A DNA stretch of 64,000 nt from Mediterraneibacter butyricigenes (GTDB lineage: Bacteria; Bacillota; Clostridia; Lachnospirales; Lachnospiraceae), in assembly GCF_003574295.1 (NCBI RefSeq), contig NZ_BHGK01000001.1, positions 186,001 to 250,000 of the forward strand. Direction: 5' to 3'. The notes under the pieces are model-generated. The model ran no database searches. It had not been told where the DNA came from and saw only the letters and a list, made by a program, of their open reading frames with translations. How positions within the stretch are numbered: position 1 is the stretch's first letter; every line of letters begins with the position of its first letter. Both the position numbers and the translations under genes were made by a program. Shown here piece after piece: positions 55,837 through 64,000 of the stretch.

Positions 55837-56205
55837 ATGAGCAATTTGCCTCAAATTACAGAAGCTGAATTTGAAGTTATGAAAATCGTTTGGAAATACG
55901 CGCCAATCAGCACAAATGAAATTACTGAAAAATTAACACAAACTTCCAGTTGGAGTCCTAAAACAATTCAGACATTGATCAAACGTCTCGTTTCTAAAAA
56001 GGCTTTAACTTATGAAAAACAAAGCCGGGTTTTCGTCTATACTCCATTAGTCAAAGAAGAGGAATATATTCGGCAGGAAAGTAATTCTTTTTTAAAACGA
56101 TACTATAATGGTAATATCACTTCTATGCTTGCCTCTTACATTGAGGACGATAAATTATCTGAAGAAGACATTACTGCCTTACGGAATCTTCTTTCCAATC
56201 ATTAA
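55837..56205 (+). CDS. blaI: BlaI/MecI-type repressor
   Basis: 122 residues. N-terminal winged helix (LPQITEAEFEVMKIVWKYAPISTNEITEKL, WSPKTIQTLIKRLVSKKALTYEKQ) and C-terminal dimerisation helices (SFLKRYYNGNITSMLASYIEDD). In staphylococci such repressors dimerise on TACANNTGTA and are inactivated after BlaR1 senses beta-lactam. GGAGG before the ATG at 55837 sets the start over a TTG 15 bp upstream. Followed by blaR1 after 18 bp. Confidence 0.95.
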   Translation: MSNLPQITEAEFEVMKIVWKYAPISTNEITEKLTQTSSWSPKTIQTLIKRLVSKKALTYEKQSRVFVYTPLVKEEEYIRQESNSFLKRYYNGNITSMLASYIEDDKLSEEDITALRNLLSNH

Positions 56206-56223
56206 ACATGGGAGGAGCATATT

Positions 56224-58023
56224 TTGACATATTTTAGCTTTCGTTTTTTACTCTGTAATGCCATCATCTGTATTTTTTTAGGCATTTTACTGGGATTAAA
56301 AAGATTATTACAAAATCAATTATCCGCACGTATGCAATATAATCTTTCGATTATATTTCTTGTCGTTCTAATTGTTCCTTTTTTTCCAATAAAGTCTGCC
56401 CCATCTTCTATATCATGGGGACATTTACTAATGCCAAATTCAAATACCAATGGTGACATTCAAACCACTTTTCTTTCTGGTAATAGTTATACTTTGAATA
56501 AAATAAATGATTTTGCTGTCTCGGTCAGCACCCAAATTCCAACTTTTATTCACTCATTACTTGTATTTTTCTGGAGCATCGGTGTTTTCGTAATGTTTGT
56601 TCTTCTCTACCGTTCGGCAAAACAAGTAAAAGCCTTACATAGTTCTGCCTTACCTCTTCAAAACGAAGTAATAAACACTCTTTATATAGATTGTTTAAAC
56701 GAAACGAACAGCAAGAACACAATCCCAATTTATAGTACAGCATTTTTGAAATCTCCTGTTTTAGCTGGTTTCCTACGTCCTCGCATTTATCTTCCAATTC
56801 ACCTGATTTCAGATTTTAATGCCGGAACTATAAGCGCAACGGATCTTCGATATATGCTTCTGCACGAACTACAACACTACAAGCATAGAGATATTCTAGT
56901 TGGATATCTGATAAACACAGCAAATGTTTTCTACTGGTTCAATCCTTTGATCGGGTATTTTCTGAAAAGAATACGACAGGAACGAGAACTTGCCTGTGAC
57001 GCTGCTGTATTGCAATTATTGAAAGAAACAGAATACACGTCATATGGAAATACACTGATTAACTTTGCCGAAACAATAGCTCTGACTCCATTTCCTCTTA
57101 CTATGGGAATCAGTGGAAATGCAAAGCAGTTAAAAGGACGTATTTTAAATATTGCATCATTCCGCAAGCCTACTTTTACACAAAAAATTCGTGGATACCT
57201 TATATGCATATTTGTCTCTACTGTCATCATTGGATGTGTTCCATTACTTTCTGTTTATGCTTCCGATCAGACTGGCTATCATTTTGATACAACAAGAAAG
57301 AATATTACTCAGCTAAATCTTTCTTCCAATTTTGGAAACTACACCGGAAGCTTTGTTCTATATGATCAGGCTACTGATAAGTGGAATATTTATAATATAG
57401 ATAACGCTTCCACACGTATACCACCGAATTCAACTTATAAAATATACGATGCATTACTTGGCCTGGAATCTGGAATCATTACACCGGAACATTCCACTTT
57501 CACATGGAATGGAGAACCCTGTCCTTTTGAATCTTGGGAATCTGATCAAGATTTGACCTCGGCTATGCATAATTCCGTGAACTGGTATTTTCAGGCAATT
57601 GATTCACAGGCAGGTTTTCAATCCGTAAAGACATTTTTACAGACAATAAACTATGGTAATCAGAATACTGGAACAAACTTAAATCTCTATTGGACAGATT
57701 TTTCTCTGAAAATCTCTCCAATAGAACAAGTAGAATTACTACAGAATTTCTACCAAAATAATTTTCATTTTGATAGAAAAAATATACAAGCAGTAAAAAA
57801 TGCCCTGTTACTTTCCACTACCTCTTCTGGTTCTCTTTACGGAAAAACCGGAACCGGACGTGTCAATGGTAAAGATGTCAATGGCTGGTTTGTCGGATAC
57901 ATTGAATCAGATAATAATACTTACTACTTTGCTACAAATATTCAAGCTCCTTCCAACGCAACCGGAAGTCAGGCTACTGAAATAACCGAAACTATACTTT
58001 CTGATTTTGGTATTTGGAAATAA
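56224..58023 (+). CDS. blaR1: BlaR1/MecR1-type beta-lactam sensor-protease
   Basis: 599 residues, full length. Three N-terminal membrane segments, an M56 metalloprotease domain (H214-E-L-Q-H218, with E255 in RELACD as third ligand), a fourth membrane segment (about residues 325-348), and an external penicillin-binding domain with S403-T-Y-K406, S451-V-N453 and K541-T-G543. All sensor and zinc residues are present. It starts with TTG at 56224, 6-7 bp after GGAGGAG. Beta-lactam acylation should activate the protease and lift BlaI repression. Confidence 0.95.
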   Translation: MTYFSFRFLLCNAIICIFLGILLGLKRLLQNQLSARMQYNLSIIFLVVLIVPFFPIKSAPSSISWGHLLMPNSNTNGDIQTTFLSGNSYTLNKINDFAVSVSTQIPTFIHSLLVFFWSIGVFVMFVLLYRSAKQVKALHSSALPLQNEVINTLYIDCLNETNSKNTIPIYSTAFLKSPVLAGFLRPRIYLPIHLISDFNAGTISATDLRYMLLHELQHYKHRDILVGYLINTANVFYWFNPLIGYFLKRIRQERELACDAAVLQLLKETEYTSYGNTLINFAETIALTPFPLTMGISGNAKQLKGRILNIASFRKPTFTQKIRGYLICIFVSTVIIGCVPLLSVYASDQTGYHFDTTRKNITQLNLSSNFGNYTGSFVLYDQATDKWNIYNIDNASTRIPPNSTYKIYDALLGLESGIITPEHSTFTWNGEPCPFESWESDQDLTSAMHNSVNWYFQAIDSQAGFQSVKTFLQTINYGNQNTGTNLNLYWTDFSLKISPIEQVELLQNFYQNNFHFDRKNIQAVKNALLLSTTSSGSLYGKTGTGRVNGKDVNGWFVGYIESDNNTYYFATNIQAPSNATGSQATEITETILSDFGIWK

Positions 58024-58028
58024 AAAAG

Positions 58029-58070
58029 AAGAACTGGTAACCTAATTTCCTGTTATCAGTTCTTTCTTTT
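58029..58070 (+). terminator. blaR1 terminator
   Basis: AAGAACTGGTAAC and GTTATCAGTTCTT pair with one mismatch and are followed by TCTTTTTCTT, 6 bp past the stop. Confidence 0.85.
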
Positions 58071-58123
58071 TCTTCGTAATCTCTTCAATATTGTTATCTG
58101 ATTATTTTAAGGTATATCCTCAC

Positions 58124-58963
58124 TTACATTCCTATATATTTTTGGGCTTCTTTTTTACAATCCAACGTATTACCATGGGCAATTACATATTCCATGCATT
58201 CTTTTCCCTGTTGTTCTTTCCCTACTCTGTAGTAACATACTCCAAGCAGAAGTCTGCGTGTAACCTCATAATATGGCAACTTTTCTGTATCATCTTCCAG
58301 TAATCTTATTGCTGCCTCATCTTCCTCTTTCAGCATAAACTTTTTTGCCATAAACAGCGGATTATTCTGAAATACGTTTCCTGCTTTTTCTAATGTATCA
58401 GAATATCCAGCTCCATCTTTCTCCTGATATTTCTTCGTCAGTTCAAGATTCGTCACAACCTGCTGCCAGGAACGTCCCTCTTTTTTTCCTTTCCATTCAT
58501 TCTTTGTATATTCTTCTGCTTTCTGTAGTTCTCCATTAGCAATAAGTGCAACTATATACTTAGGTTGAGCCATCAATACTACATTTTTTTGAAAACCTTT
58601 ATAATCCAGACTCTTTCCGTATTTTATCATCCCCTCCAACATTTCTAAATATTTCTCTGCATCACATTCCTGCGACAGCATCCGATCAATTTTTGAAAAC
58701 TCTCGGAGAATATTACAAACTTCAATCAACATGACCACAATCAGATCAAGCACCGCACAGCCCCATAGAAGATAGGAATCTGTTGTGATCCAGCCCGACT
58801 GTTTCACATTGAAAAAGAGTACTGTCTCTTGATGTGGAAATGGATTCCCTTTAAAAATACTTACAATACAAATCAATGCTACATAAATCAACAGCGCATT
58901 TCGTATCATTCTGATGCGACCATTTTTTTGCTTTTCATAAATCTTTTTTATCTGTTCTTCCAT
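58124..58963 (-). CDS. Membrane protein with a cytoplasmic helical-repeat-like region, unknown function
   Basis: 279 residues. Two N-terminal membrane segments (ALLIYVALICIVSIF; LLWGCAVLDLIVVMLIEVC) flank a short outer loop, then a long helical region that looks like tetratrico repeats (YIVALIANGELQKAEEYTKNEW; LLLGVCYYRVGKEQQGKECMEYVI). I do not recognise the family. Last gene of the leftward PBP-lipoprotein run, 26 bp after the second lipoprotein gene. Confidence 0.75.
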   Translation of the reverse strand: MEEQIKKIYEKQKNGRIRMIRNALLIYVALICIVSIFKGNPFPHQETVLFFNVKQSGWITTDSYLLWGCAVLDLIVVMLIEVCNILREFSKIDRMLSQECDAEKYLEMLEGMIKYGKSLDYKGFQKNVVLMAQPKYIVALIANGELQKAEEYTKNEWKGKKEGRSWQQVVTNLELTKKYQEKDGAGYSDTLEKAGNVFQNNPLFMAKKFMLKEEDEAAIRLLEDDTEKLPYYEVTRRLLLGVCYYRVGKEQQGKECMEYVIAHGNTLDCKKEAQKYIGM

Positions 58964-58989
58964 TCTCTTCTACCTTTCTTCGTTGCTGA

Positions 58990-60222
58990 TCAATCCTGCA
59001 ACTTATCTAATCGATACTGATATTTTGGTATATTATCGATTCCATTATCTAAAATCCTGTTTCCAACATAATGAACCGATCCATCATTCTGAAATTTCAC
59101 CGTAAGTTCATGTGTAATAACCGCATCATTACACACTACAGAATCACAAACTGCATTTATAGTCAATACAACTGTTCCATCTTCATTATACTTGATTTCA
59201 ATTACTTCCGGCAATGATAATCCGAAATGTGTTGGTGCATAATTACCACATCCCAAACGTTGCCACGCATAAGTATTACTTTGTTCATCATACACCGCCC
59301 ATTCTTTTAGTTCTTCTGCGGTAACAGGAAGATATGTCATAATTACACTTTCAAACTCATCTGCCGTAACTCCTGCTACTCCAGTTTCATTGCTAAATTT
59401 TTCCCCGTATTTCATATTATAAAGATATTCAAAAACCCCATTATAGTCCAGATCTTGCATATTCTCTATATTCCAGTTTGAGCACAGTAGATTGTTTCCC
59501 TGATAACCCAATGGCCCTACATATCTTTCTGAATATTCCAGGCATTCCTCATTTAATGGTCTAACTCGGATAATACAACTTCCATCAACAATTTCTGTCA
59601 CTTCCGGTGGTTCCGGTACACATACTTCATAGCAAAAGTTCCCATATTCTGTGTATTTCCATTCCTTTATTTTTGAAAGAGAAATATAGGTAAGCATCGG
59701 CTCTGTATCATCGTTCCACAACATTTTTGCTGACATAACAAACATGTTTTCCCCATCATATGTATATTCTTTTCTGGTAATTCCTCCATCTATATCAATT
59801 TCATATAAAATTACGTTGTCTTTTTCTTCTTGCCTGGCAGCATTCAAAAACATTTCCATCTTCTGATAATTTTCCATAACAGAATAATGATCTGAACCCC
59901 TTACCGGATTTCCATTTTGTTTGATAATCTCTTTCATCCGATCCATCATTTGCCTGGCAACATTCTGATCCGCTTCTTGCATTCCATTAAATTCAGAATA
60001 AATATCTCGGATGGCCTCCATATTCTCTTCACAATCGTTCACTACTTCCTTTTTCTTTTTTTCATCAATTGGCAAATCATATCCCTTATCTTGAATTTCC
60101 ATAACAGTTTTTTTCTGACTCTTCTCATTTTTTACATCTGAATCGTTTAGTGTTTTTATGTTTTTGCAGGAAATCAGAACCATTCCTATACAAAGTACTA
60201 ACAAGATGCTTTTTCTTTTCAT
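58990..60222 (-). CDS. Lipoprotein of unknown function, paralogue 2 (possibly DUF6070)
   Basis: 410 residues. Signal peptide with lipobox (VLCIGMVLISC) gives a lipid-anchored surface protein. The C-terminal 230 residues resemble the neighbouring lipoprotein: RVRPLNEECLEYSERYVGPLGYQGNNLL, YNMKYGEKFSNET and DEFESVIMTYLPVTAEEL have clear counterparts there. I recall DUF6070 for such proteins but cannot confirm it. It lies 8 bp after its paralogue and is part of the PBP operon. Confidence 0.78.
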   Translation of the reverse strand: MKRKSILLVLCIGMVLISCKNIKTLNDSDVKNEKSQKKTVMEIQDKGYDLPIDEKKKKEVVNDCEENMEAIRDIYSEFNGMQEADQNVARQMMDRMKEIIKQNGNPVRGSDHYSVMENYQKMEMFLNAARQEEKDNVILYEIDIDGGITRKEYTYDGENMFVMSAKMLWNDDTEPMLTYISLSKIKEWKYTEYGNFCYEVCVPEPPEVTEIVDGSCIIRVRPLNEECLEYSERYVGPLGYQGNNLLCSNWNIENMQDLDYNGVFEYLYNMKYGEKFSNETGVAGVTADEFESVIMTYLPVTAEELKEWAVYDEQSNTYAWQRLGCGNYAPTHFGLSLPEVIEIKYNEDGTVVLTINAVCDSVVCNDAVITHELTVKFQNDGSVHYVGNRILDNGIDNIPKYQYRLDKLQD

Positions 60223-60230
60223 ATTGCCCC

Positions 60231-61439
60231 CTAATTATTGCTATAATTTGCTTTCCACTCTTCTTCTGTCAATCTTGGCATATACCACCCTGCATTTGCA
60301 TTTTGATCTGATTTGATTACTTTATTTGATAAATACTGAAAACTTCCGTCTTTCATAGGTTTTATAATCAATTCACTGGTAATTGCCTGGTCTAACATTC
60401 TAATTTCCCATACTGCTTCTATCGTAAGTTTTAATGTTCCATCGTGCAATTTTTCATATGAAATAACTTCCGGATATGGCTCATATGGAAATTCACAATC
60501 ATACAATCCTCTCGGTCTGTATCTAAAAGTTTTGTCATCACAGTTATAAAAAGTTCCCTTTTCAATCTCAGTACTGTCAAATGGTAAATATGTCTGCAAA
60601 ACCTCTTCAAACTCATCTTCTGGAACTTCATATTCTGCTCCACCGAAATTTGCTTCATAGGAGACTTGCTTTCCATATTTCATATGATACATTTTTTCAT
60701 AAAGGTCATAAAAATCAAGTTCCGTATAATTCTGCTCATCCCAATTTGTAATCAATAGATTATTAAGCGTATACCCTAACGGCATAACATATTTCCGATT
60801 CAATTCTCTGCACGTTTCGTTCAATGGCTGTACTCTGAATCCAGTCTCCCCCGGTGCTCCATCAAATCCCGGTGGACGGTACTCTTCAATAAACAAATAT
60901 CCTTTTTCCGTATATTTCCACGCATACGCTTCATATTCATCATAATATTCGGCCTGTGGATTATTATCTTTCCATTCAACCTGACATAATCGAACATCCA
61001 CCTTTCCATCCATTGACTCTAAATGATATTGTATAATTTCCCCTTCATCAAATACGACAACAATGTCAACTGCTGCCTGTTCTTCTTTTTCCGCTGCTTT
61101 GCAAAATTTTTCTACCTTTTCACTGTTGACCATATCAATCTGATTATCACGATCTACTGCCGCATATCCTTGCATTTTCAGACAATTGATAATTTTTCTT
61201 TTCGTTTTTAATGTATTTAACTCTGACTTCTCCTGTATATAGATATTCTGAAAAATTTGTGCCGTTTCTTTCGCTTCAGCATACATTGCAGATTCTACAG
61301 TTTCTTTCTTTTGTACTTTTTCTGTGATTCTTTCTTGTCTGCATCCTGTAAAAACCATAAGAATTATCAATATCACCGTCAAAATCTTACATTTGTAATA
61401 ATTTTTTGTAAAAATTTTTTTATTCTTTAAAATACTCAT
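60231..61439 (-). CDS. Lipoprotein of unknown function, paralogue 1 (possibly DUF6070)
   Basis: 402 residues from the ATG at 61437-61439. Lipobox VFTGC after a hydrophobic stretch. The body shares RVQPLNETCRELNRKYVMPLGYTLNNLL, YHMKYGKQVSYE and DEFEEVLQTYLPFDSTEI with the next gene. The start is uncertain: the chosen ATG overlaps the PBP stop by 20 bp without a good ribosome site, and an in-frame GTG at 61481 is possible. Codons for NYYKCKI coincide with BlaI-type operator O4. Confidence 0.78.
   Translation of the reverse strand: MSILKNKKIFTKNYYKCKILTVILIILMVFTGCRQERITEKVQKKETVESAMYAEAKETAQIFQNIYIQEKSELNTLKTKRKIINCLKMQGYAAVDRDNQIDMVNSEKVEKFCKAAEKEEQAAVDIVVVFDEGEIIQYHLESMDGKVDVRLCQVEWKDNNPQAEYYDEYEAYAWKYTEKGYLFIEEYRPPGFDGAPGETGFRVQPLNETCRELNRKYVMPLGYTLNNLLITNWDEQNYTELDFYDLYEKMYHMKYGKQVSYEANFGGAEYEVPEDEFEEVLQTYLPFDSTEIEKGTFYNCDDKTFRYRPRGLYDCEFPYEPYPEVISYEKLHDGTLKLTIEAVWEIRMLDQAITSELIIKPMKDGSFQYLSNKVIKSDQNANAGWYMPRLTEEEWKANYSNN
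61387..61398. promoter_or_regulatory. BlaI-type operator O4, inside lipoprotein 1
   Basis: A perfect TTACATTTGTAA within the coding sequence, at codons 14-18 (YYKCK) of the first lipoprotein and 22 bp past the PBP stop. Confidence 0.65.
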
Positions 61440-63531
61440 CCAATACTGTTGCATCTTTTCTAACAACATAACCACTTCCACCGATTCCTTTCACATTCTC
61501 AACCATACTGATGAGAAGAATTGGTCTGTCTACATTTTTCTCTGCTGTAAACACTGAAAACCACCCGATTTCTTTACCAGAAGTATCTTCTTTCGTTGCT
61601 TTCAACTCTGCTGTCCCCGTTTTTCCAGCCAGTAAAATATCGTCACGATGTGCCGCATATCCGGTTCCTTCTGGATTATTTACAACACCTTCTACACCTT
61701 GCATAATTTCTTCTACATTTTCTTTGGTAAAAGCATTTTCTATCCATATTTCACCGGCAGCCTCTTCTTCGTATGTTAAATACGGCTTTACCATATTCCC
61801 TTCATTTAAAAACGAAGTATAAATACTTGCCAAATGTAACGGATTTACAAGAATCTGCCCTTGTCCATAGCCACTATCTGCCAGTTGTATTTCTGTTTCT
61901 ATTTTATCCGTATTTGAATATGTTGATTCCTGCATCGCAATCTCAAACGGTATATCCTGATTAAAGCCTATTTCATTTAAAGTATTCATAAAATTTTCAC
62001 TTCCAATTTTAAGAGCAGCCTTTGCAAAGTAAATATTATCAGAATAAATAATTGCATTCTTCATAATAACCGGTTCATACTCATGAAGTGTTGTCACTTG
62101 ATAAGACCCCCAGGACGAATCTTTCTGCCATTCCAGACCTTCATTTCCAAAATCCTCTTTTGGATCTATGGTTTCCGTTTTCAACCCAATTCCTGCTACA
62201 ACTGGCTTAAATGTTGAACCAGGACACCATACTTGACGGAAACGATTATATAAAGGTTTCTTTTCATCTTCATTTAATGATGTCCATTTTTCTGATGATA
62301 GTCCTCGTATAAATTCATTATTGTCATAAGATGGAGTACTGACCAAGGCCAATACTTCTCCTGTATAAGGATTCATTGCAACAGAGCACCCCGGATCTTC
62401 TTTAAACTGCTCATATAATGATTTTTGCAAGTCAGAATCTATCGTCAATCTTATATCTTTACCATCTTCTTTAAAAGTGCTTACAAGAACTTCTTTTTCT
62501 TCCCCATCGCTATCTAGAATCTTTATATCACAACCATCTTTTCCTTTTAATTGCTTTTCGTATAATTTTTCCAACCCAGACCTTCCGATTACACTTTCGT
62601 TTGTATATCCTTCCCCCGGATGATTTTCCAAATCCTCTGCCGTTACAGATTGTACATAACCAATTAAATGAGCGGCTGCTTCCCCTAACTCATAGGATCT
62701 AACTTCCACATCTGACAACATAACCCCCGGAATTTCCAGAAGTTTATTCTGACGCTCCTGCTCCTCAAGCGTCTTTTCTTCTGGCTGTATTTTCATTAAA
62801 TCTGTTTCTTTTACTTTCGGAATAGTTTCAATTGGTACAAAAGAATCTTCTTTCACCCACTTTGCTGTAAGTTTGTTATTTATTGTTTCTACGTCTATCT
62901 TCAATAACTCTGCTATTTTTTCAAGAGATACATTCCTGTCTTCCAGCTTTCCCGGTATAATACCAACCGATGTCGCTACACCTTTTCCTGCAAGCATTTT
63001 ACCATTCCGATCTAATATTTCTCCTCGCTCCGCTTTTGAGGTAGTAACGCTTATTTTATCATCACTCTCTAAATCTGGAAAAATCAAACTATCCTGCCAT
63101 ACTAATTTATATCCCTGTTTTGTTTTTTTCAGTTCTACCATATTATCAAACTGTATTGTTCCGGCAATTGTATTACATGATGTTTCATACGAAAGCGTAA
63201 CTGTATCTGCTTTTTTCTCTTTCACAGCTATATGACTGATTTTAATGTCACTGACCTCTATTCCTTCGTATATCTTAGAATTTCGTTGTATGTATTCTTC
63301 TTTTGTCAAATAAACTTTTTCATCTGAATCTATCATAGTATACATTACTTCATATTCCTTTTTTTCAATATGATTCATATATTCCACAAGTGTGTCTTCT
63401 GGTGATTCCGTTATCGTCCTTTTTAATAAAACACCTCCTGAAACAGCAATTACTGTTATAGCTACTATCAGCCCAAAAATCTTACAAACGTAAGATTTTT
63501 GGATATTTTGCTTTTTTCGTCTTCTTTTCAT
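61420..63531 (-). CDS. MecA-like class B penicillin-binding protein
   Basis: 703 residues. N-terminal membrane anchor (IFGLIVAITVIAVSGGVLL), an NTF2-like MecA_N domain (about 40-145), the PBP dimer domain (AERGEILDRNGKMLAG), and a transpeptidase with S439-T-F-K442, S497-D-N499 and K637-T-G639. This is the PBP2a/PBP3 layout of low-affinity transpeptidases that cross-link peptidoglycan when other PBPs are blocked. GAAAGGA precedes the ATG at 63529-63531. Its promoter carries a BlaI-type operator. Low drug affinity is an inference. Confidence 0.93.
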   Translation of the reverse strand: MKRRRKKQNIQKSYVCKIFGLIVAITVIAVSGGVLLKRTITESPEDTLVEYMNHIEKKEYEVMYTMIDSDEKVYLTKEEYIQRNSKIYEGIEVSDIKISHIAVKEKKADTVTLSYETSCNTIAGTIQFDNMVELKKTKQGYKLVWQDSLIFPDLESDDKISVTTSKAERGEILDRNGKMLAGKGVATSVGIIPGKLEDRNVSLEKIAELLKIDVETINNKLTAKWVKEDSFVPIETIPKVKETDLMKIQPEEKTLEEQERQNKLLEIPGVMLSDVEVRSYELGEAAAHLIGYVQSVTAEDLENHPGEGYTNESVIGRSGLEKLYEKQLKGKDGCDIKILDSDGEEKEVLVSTFKEDGKDIRLTIDSDLQKSLYEQFKEDPGCSVAMNPYTGEVLALVSTPSYDNNEFIRGLSSEKWTSLNEDEKKPLYNRFRQVWCPGSTFKPVVAGIGLKTETIDPKEDFGNEGLEWQKDSSWGSYQVTTLHEYEPVIMKNAIIYSDNIYFAKAALKIGSENFMNTLNEIGFNQDIPFEIAMQESTYSNTDKIETEIQLADSGYGQGQILVNPLHLASIYTSFLNEGNMVKPYLTYEEEAAGEIWIENAFTKENVEEIMQGVEGVVNNPEGTGYAAHRDDILLAGKTGTAELKATKEDTSGKEIGWFSVFTAEKNVDRPILLISMVENVKGIGGSGYVVRKDATVLDEYFKE
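63482..63493. promoter_or_regulatory. BlaI-type operator O5, inside the PBP gene
   Basis: TTACAAACGTAA, one base off the TTACANNTGTAA pattern, at codons 13-17 (SYVCK) of the PBP, about 80 bp downstream of O6. Confidence 0.6.
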
Positions 63532-63566
63532 AGATATTCCTTTCTTCTAATTTTTTTGTTTCTTAA

Positions 63567-63595
63567 ATCTTACATTTGTAATATTTAAAAGTCAA
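63567..63595 (-). promoter_or_regulatory. PBP operon promoter with operator O6
   Basis: TTGACT (63590-63595) and TAAGAT (63567-63572), 17 bp apart on the minus strand. A perfect TTACATTTGTAA (63570-63581) overlaps the -10 box and spacer, the same geometry as at the winged-helix gene. Confidence 0.8.
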
Positions 63596-63764
63596 GTAAA
63601 ATATAATGTTTTAAAAGAATACTTACTTATATAATTTTTTTGACTTTTATATTAAATCAAATCTTCACCATTAACAAATCCATACGATTTTAATAATTCT
63701 TTATCTTCTGAATTCCTTTCTTGCCTTAGATTAATATTATTGGGGATAATATCCGGGCATGAAA
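63596..63764. other. AT-rich gap right of the PBP promoter
   Basis: No gene seen. Apart from a short GGATAATATCC near-palindrome around 63745 I see nothing definite. Confidence 0.4.
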
Positions 63765-63803
63765 ATAGCCAGGTGATTCCTTGAGTTGGAACCATCTGGC
63801 TAT
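63765..63803 (-). terminator. Terminator of the partial gene at the right edge
   Basis: ATAGCCAG and CTGGCTAT with inner GTTCC-type pairing form a long stem, followed by TTTT on the minus strand, 13 bp past the stop of the partial gene. Confidence 0.75.
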
Positions 63804-63816
63804 GTAGATTTTATTT

Positions 63817-64000
63817 CTATTTTTTCACTATTTCTTCGACCAAAACTTCTATTCTATGTCTTGACATATGATCACAATCTTCTTTTATTTTTTTACAATA
63901 CTGCAAGAATTTTTCAGCATCCGAATGATACAAAACATACATAATATTATAACACGTATGATATCTATCTTCATCCACATTGTCTACTGGAAAAGAAATT
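63817..64000 (-). CDS. Partial gene, C-terminal 60 residues of an unknown protein
   Basis: The open frame enters from the right edge and ends at TAG 63817-63819. The visible end reads DNVDEDRYHTCYNIMYVLYH, then AEKFLQYCKKIKEDCDH and HRIEVLVEEIVKK: charged, helical, no membrane segment. Even codon use and a terminator just after it support a real gene. I do not recognise it. Confidence 0.6.
   Translation of the reverse strand, partial: ISFPVDNVDEDRYHTCYNIMYVLYHSDAEKFLQYCKKIKEDCDHMSRHRIEVLVEEIVKK

Overview
The window looks like chromosomal DNA of a spore-forming member of the Lachnospiraceae (Clostridia), of the Blautia / Mediterraneibacter / Dorea kind. Supporting signs are spoIIP and gpr, a Gram-positive nusA-infB operon with ylxR and ylxQ, a GGGtGRT-type gene beside an iron-sulfur scaffold gene, strong GGAGG ribosome sites, and frequent TTG or GTG starts. 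The genus is an inference; no rRNA is present.

Bases 1-48944 are mostly ordinary core genome, largely on the minus strand. From left to right they hold: pnp and rpsO; a long translation and maturation run (rimP-nusA-ylxR-ylxQ-infB-rbfA-nrnA-truB-ribF-lipoprotein); a second type II topoisomerase pair (parE-parC); spoIIP and gpr; rpsT; ilvN and ilvC; galE with a sugar nucleotidyltransferase; a MATE pump; a degenerate tyrosine-recombinase-like gene behind a large palindrome; tag; a HigBA-type toxin-antitoxin pair; the GGGtGRT/scaffold pair; gmk-rpoZ-rimO-pgsA-cinA; yicC; rqcH; a DUF815 ATPase; pheA; pyrBI; rnpB; rnhA with an MBL hydrolase, purine nucleoside phosphorylase and a symporter; an rfbD-like gene; ktrBA; a MetE-like methyltransferase; and a decayed TetR/membrane-protein patch beside a flavodoxin gene. 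Two copies of a dispersed element of about 130 bp with terminal inverted repeats lie in opposite orientation near 2.0 kb and 19.3 kb.

From about 49 kb to the right edge the DNA is more AT-rich and looks acquired. It begins with an HNH-type gene broken by an in-frame stop. A Tn916-type recombination and regulation module follows: integrase, excisionase, a MazF-like protein, a sigma-like factor, and a divergent HTH regulator with GGGTAAT operator words. No conjugation genes are visible.

The most interesting part is 54.8-63.6 kb, a complete mec-like beta-lactam sensing and resistance locus. BlaI and a full-length BlaR1 (zinc protease plus penicillin-binding sensor with intact SxxK, SxN and KTG motifs) are read rightward. 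A receiver-less OmpR-type winged-helix gene diverges from them. A MecA-like class B penicillin-binding protein with an NTF2-like N-terminal domain is read leftward, followed by two paralogous lipoproteins and a membrane protein of unknown function. Six sites matching TTACANNTGTAA (the bla/mec operator type) sit at the blaI promoter, the divergent promoter, the PBP promoter, and, unusually, inside the first codons of the PBP and of the first lipoprotein. Together these suggest one BlaI-controlled regulon with uncharacterised accessory lipoproteins.
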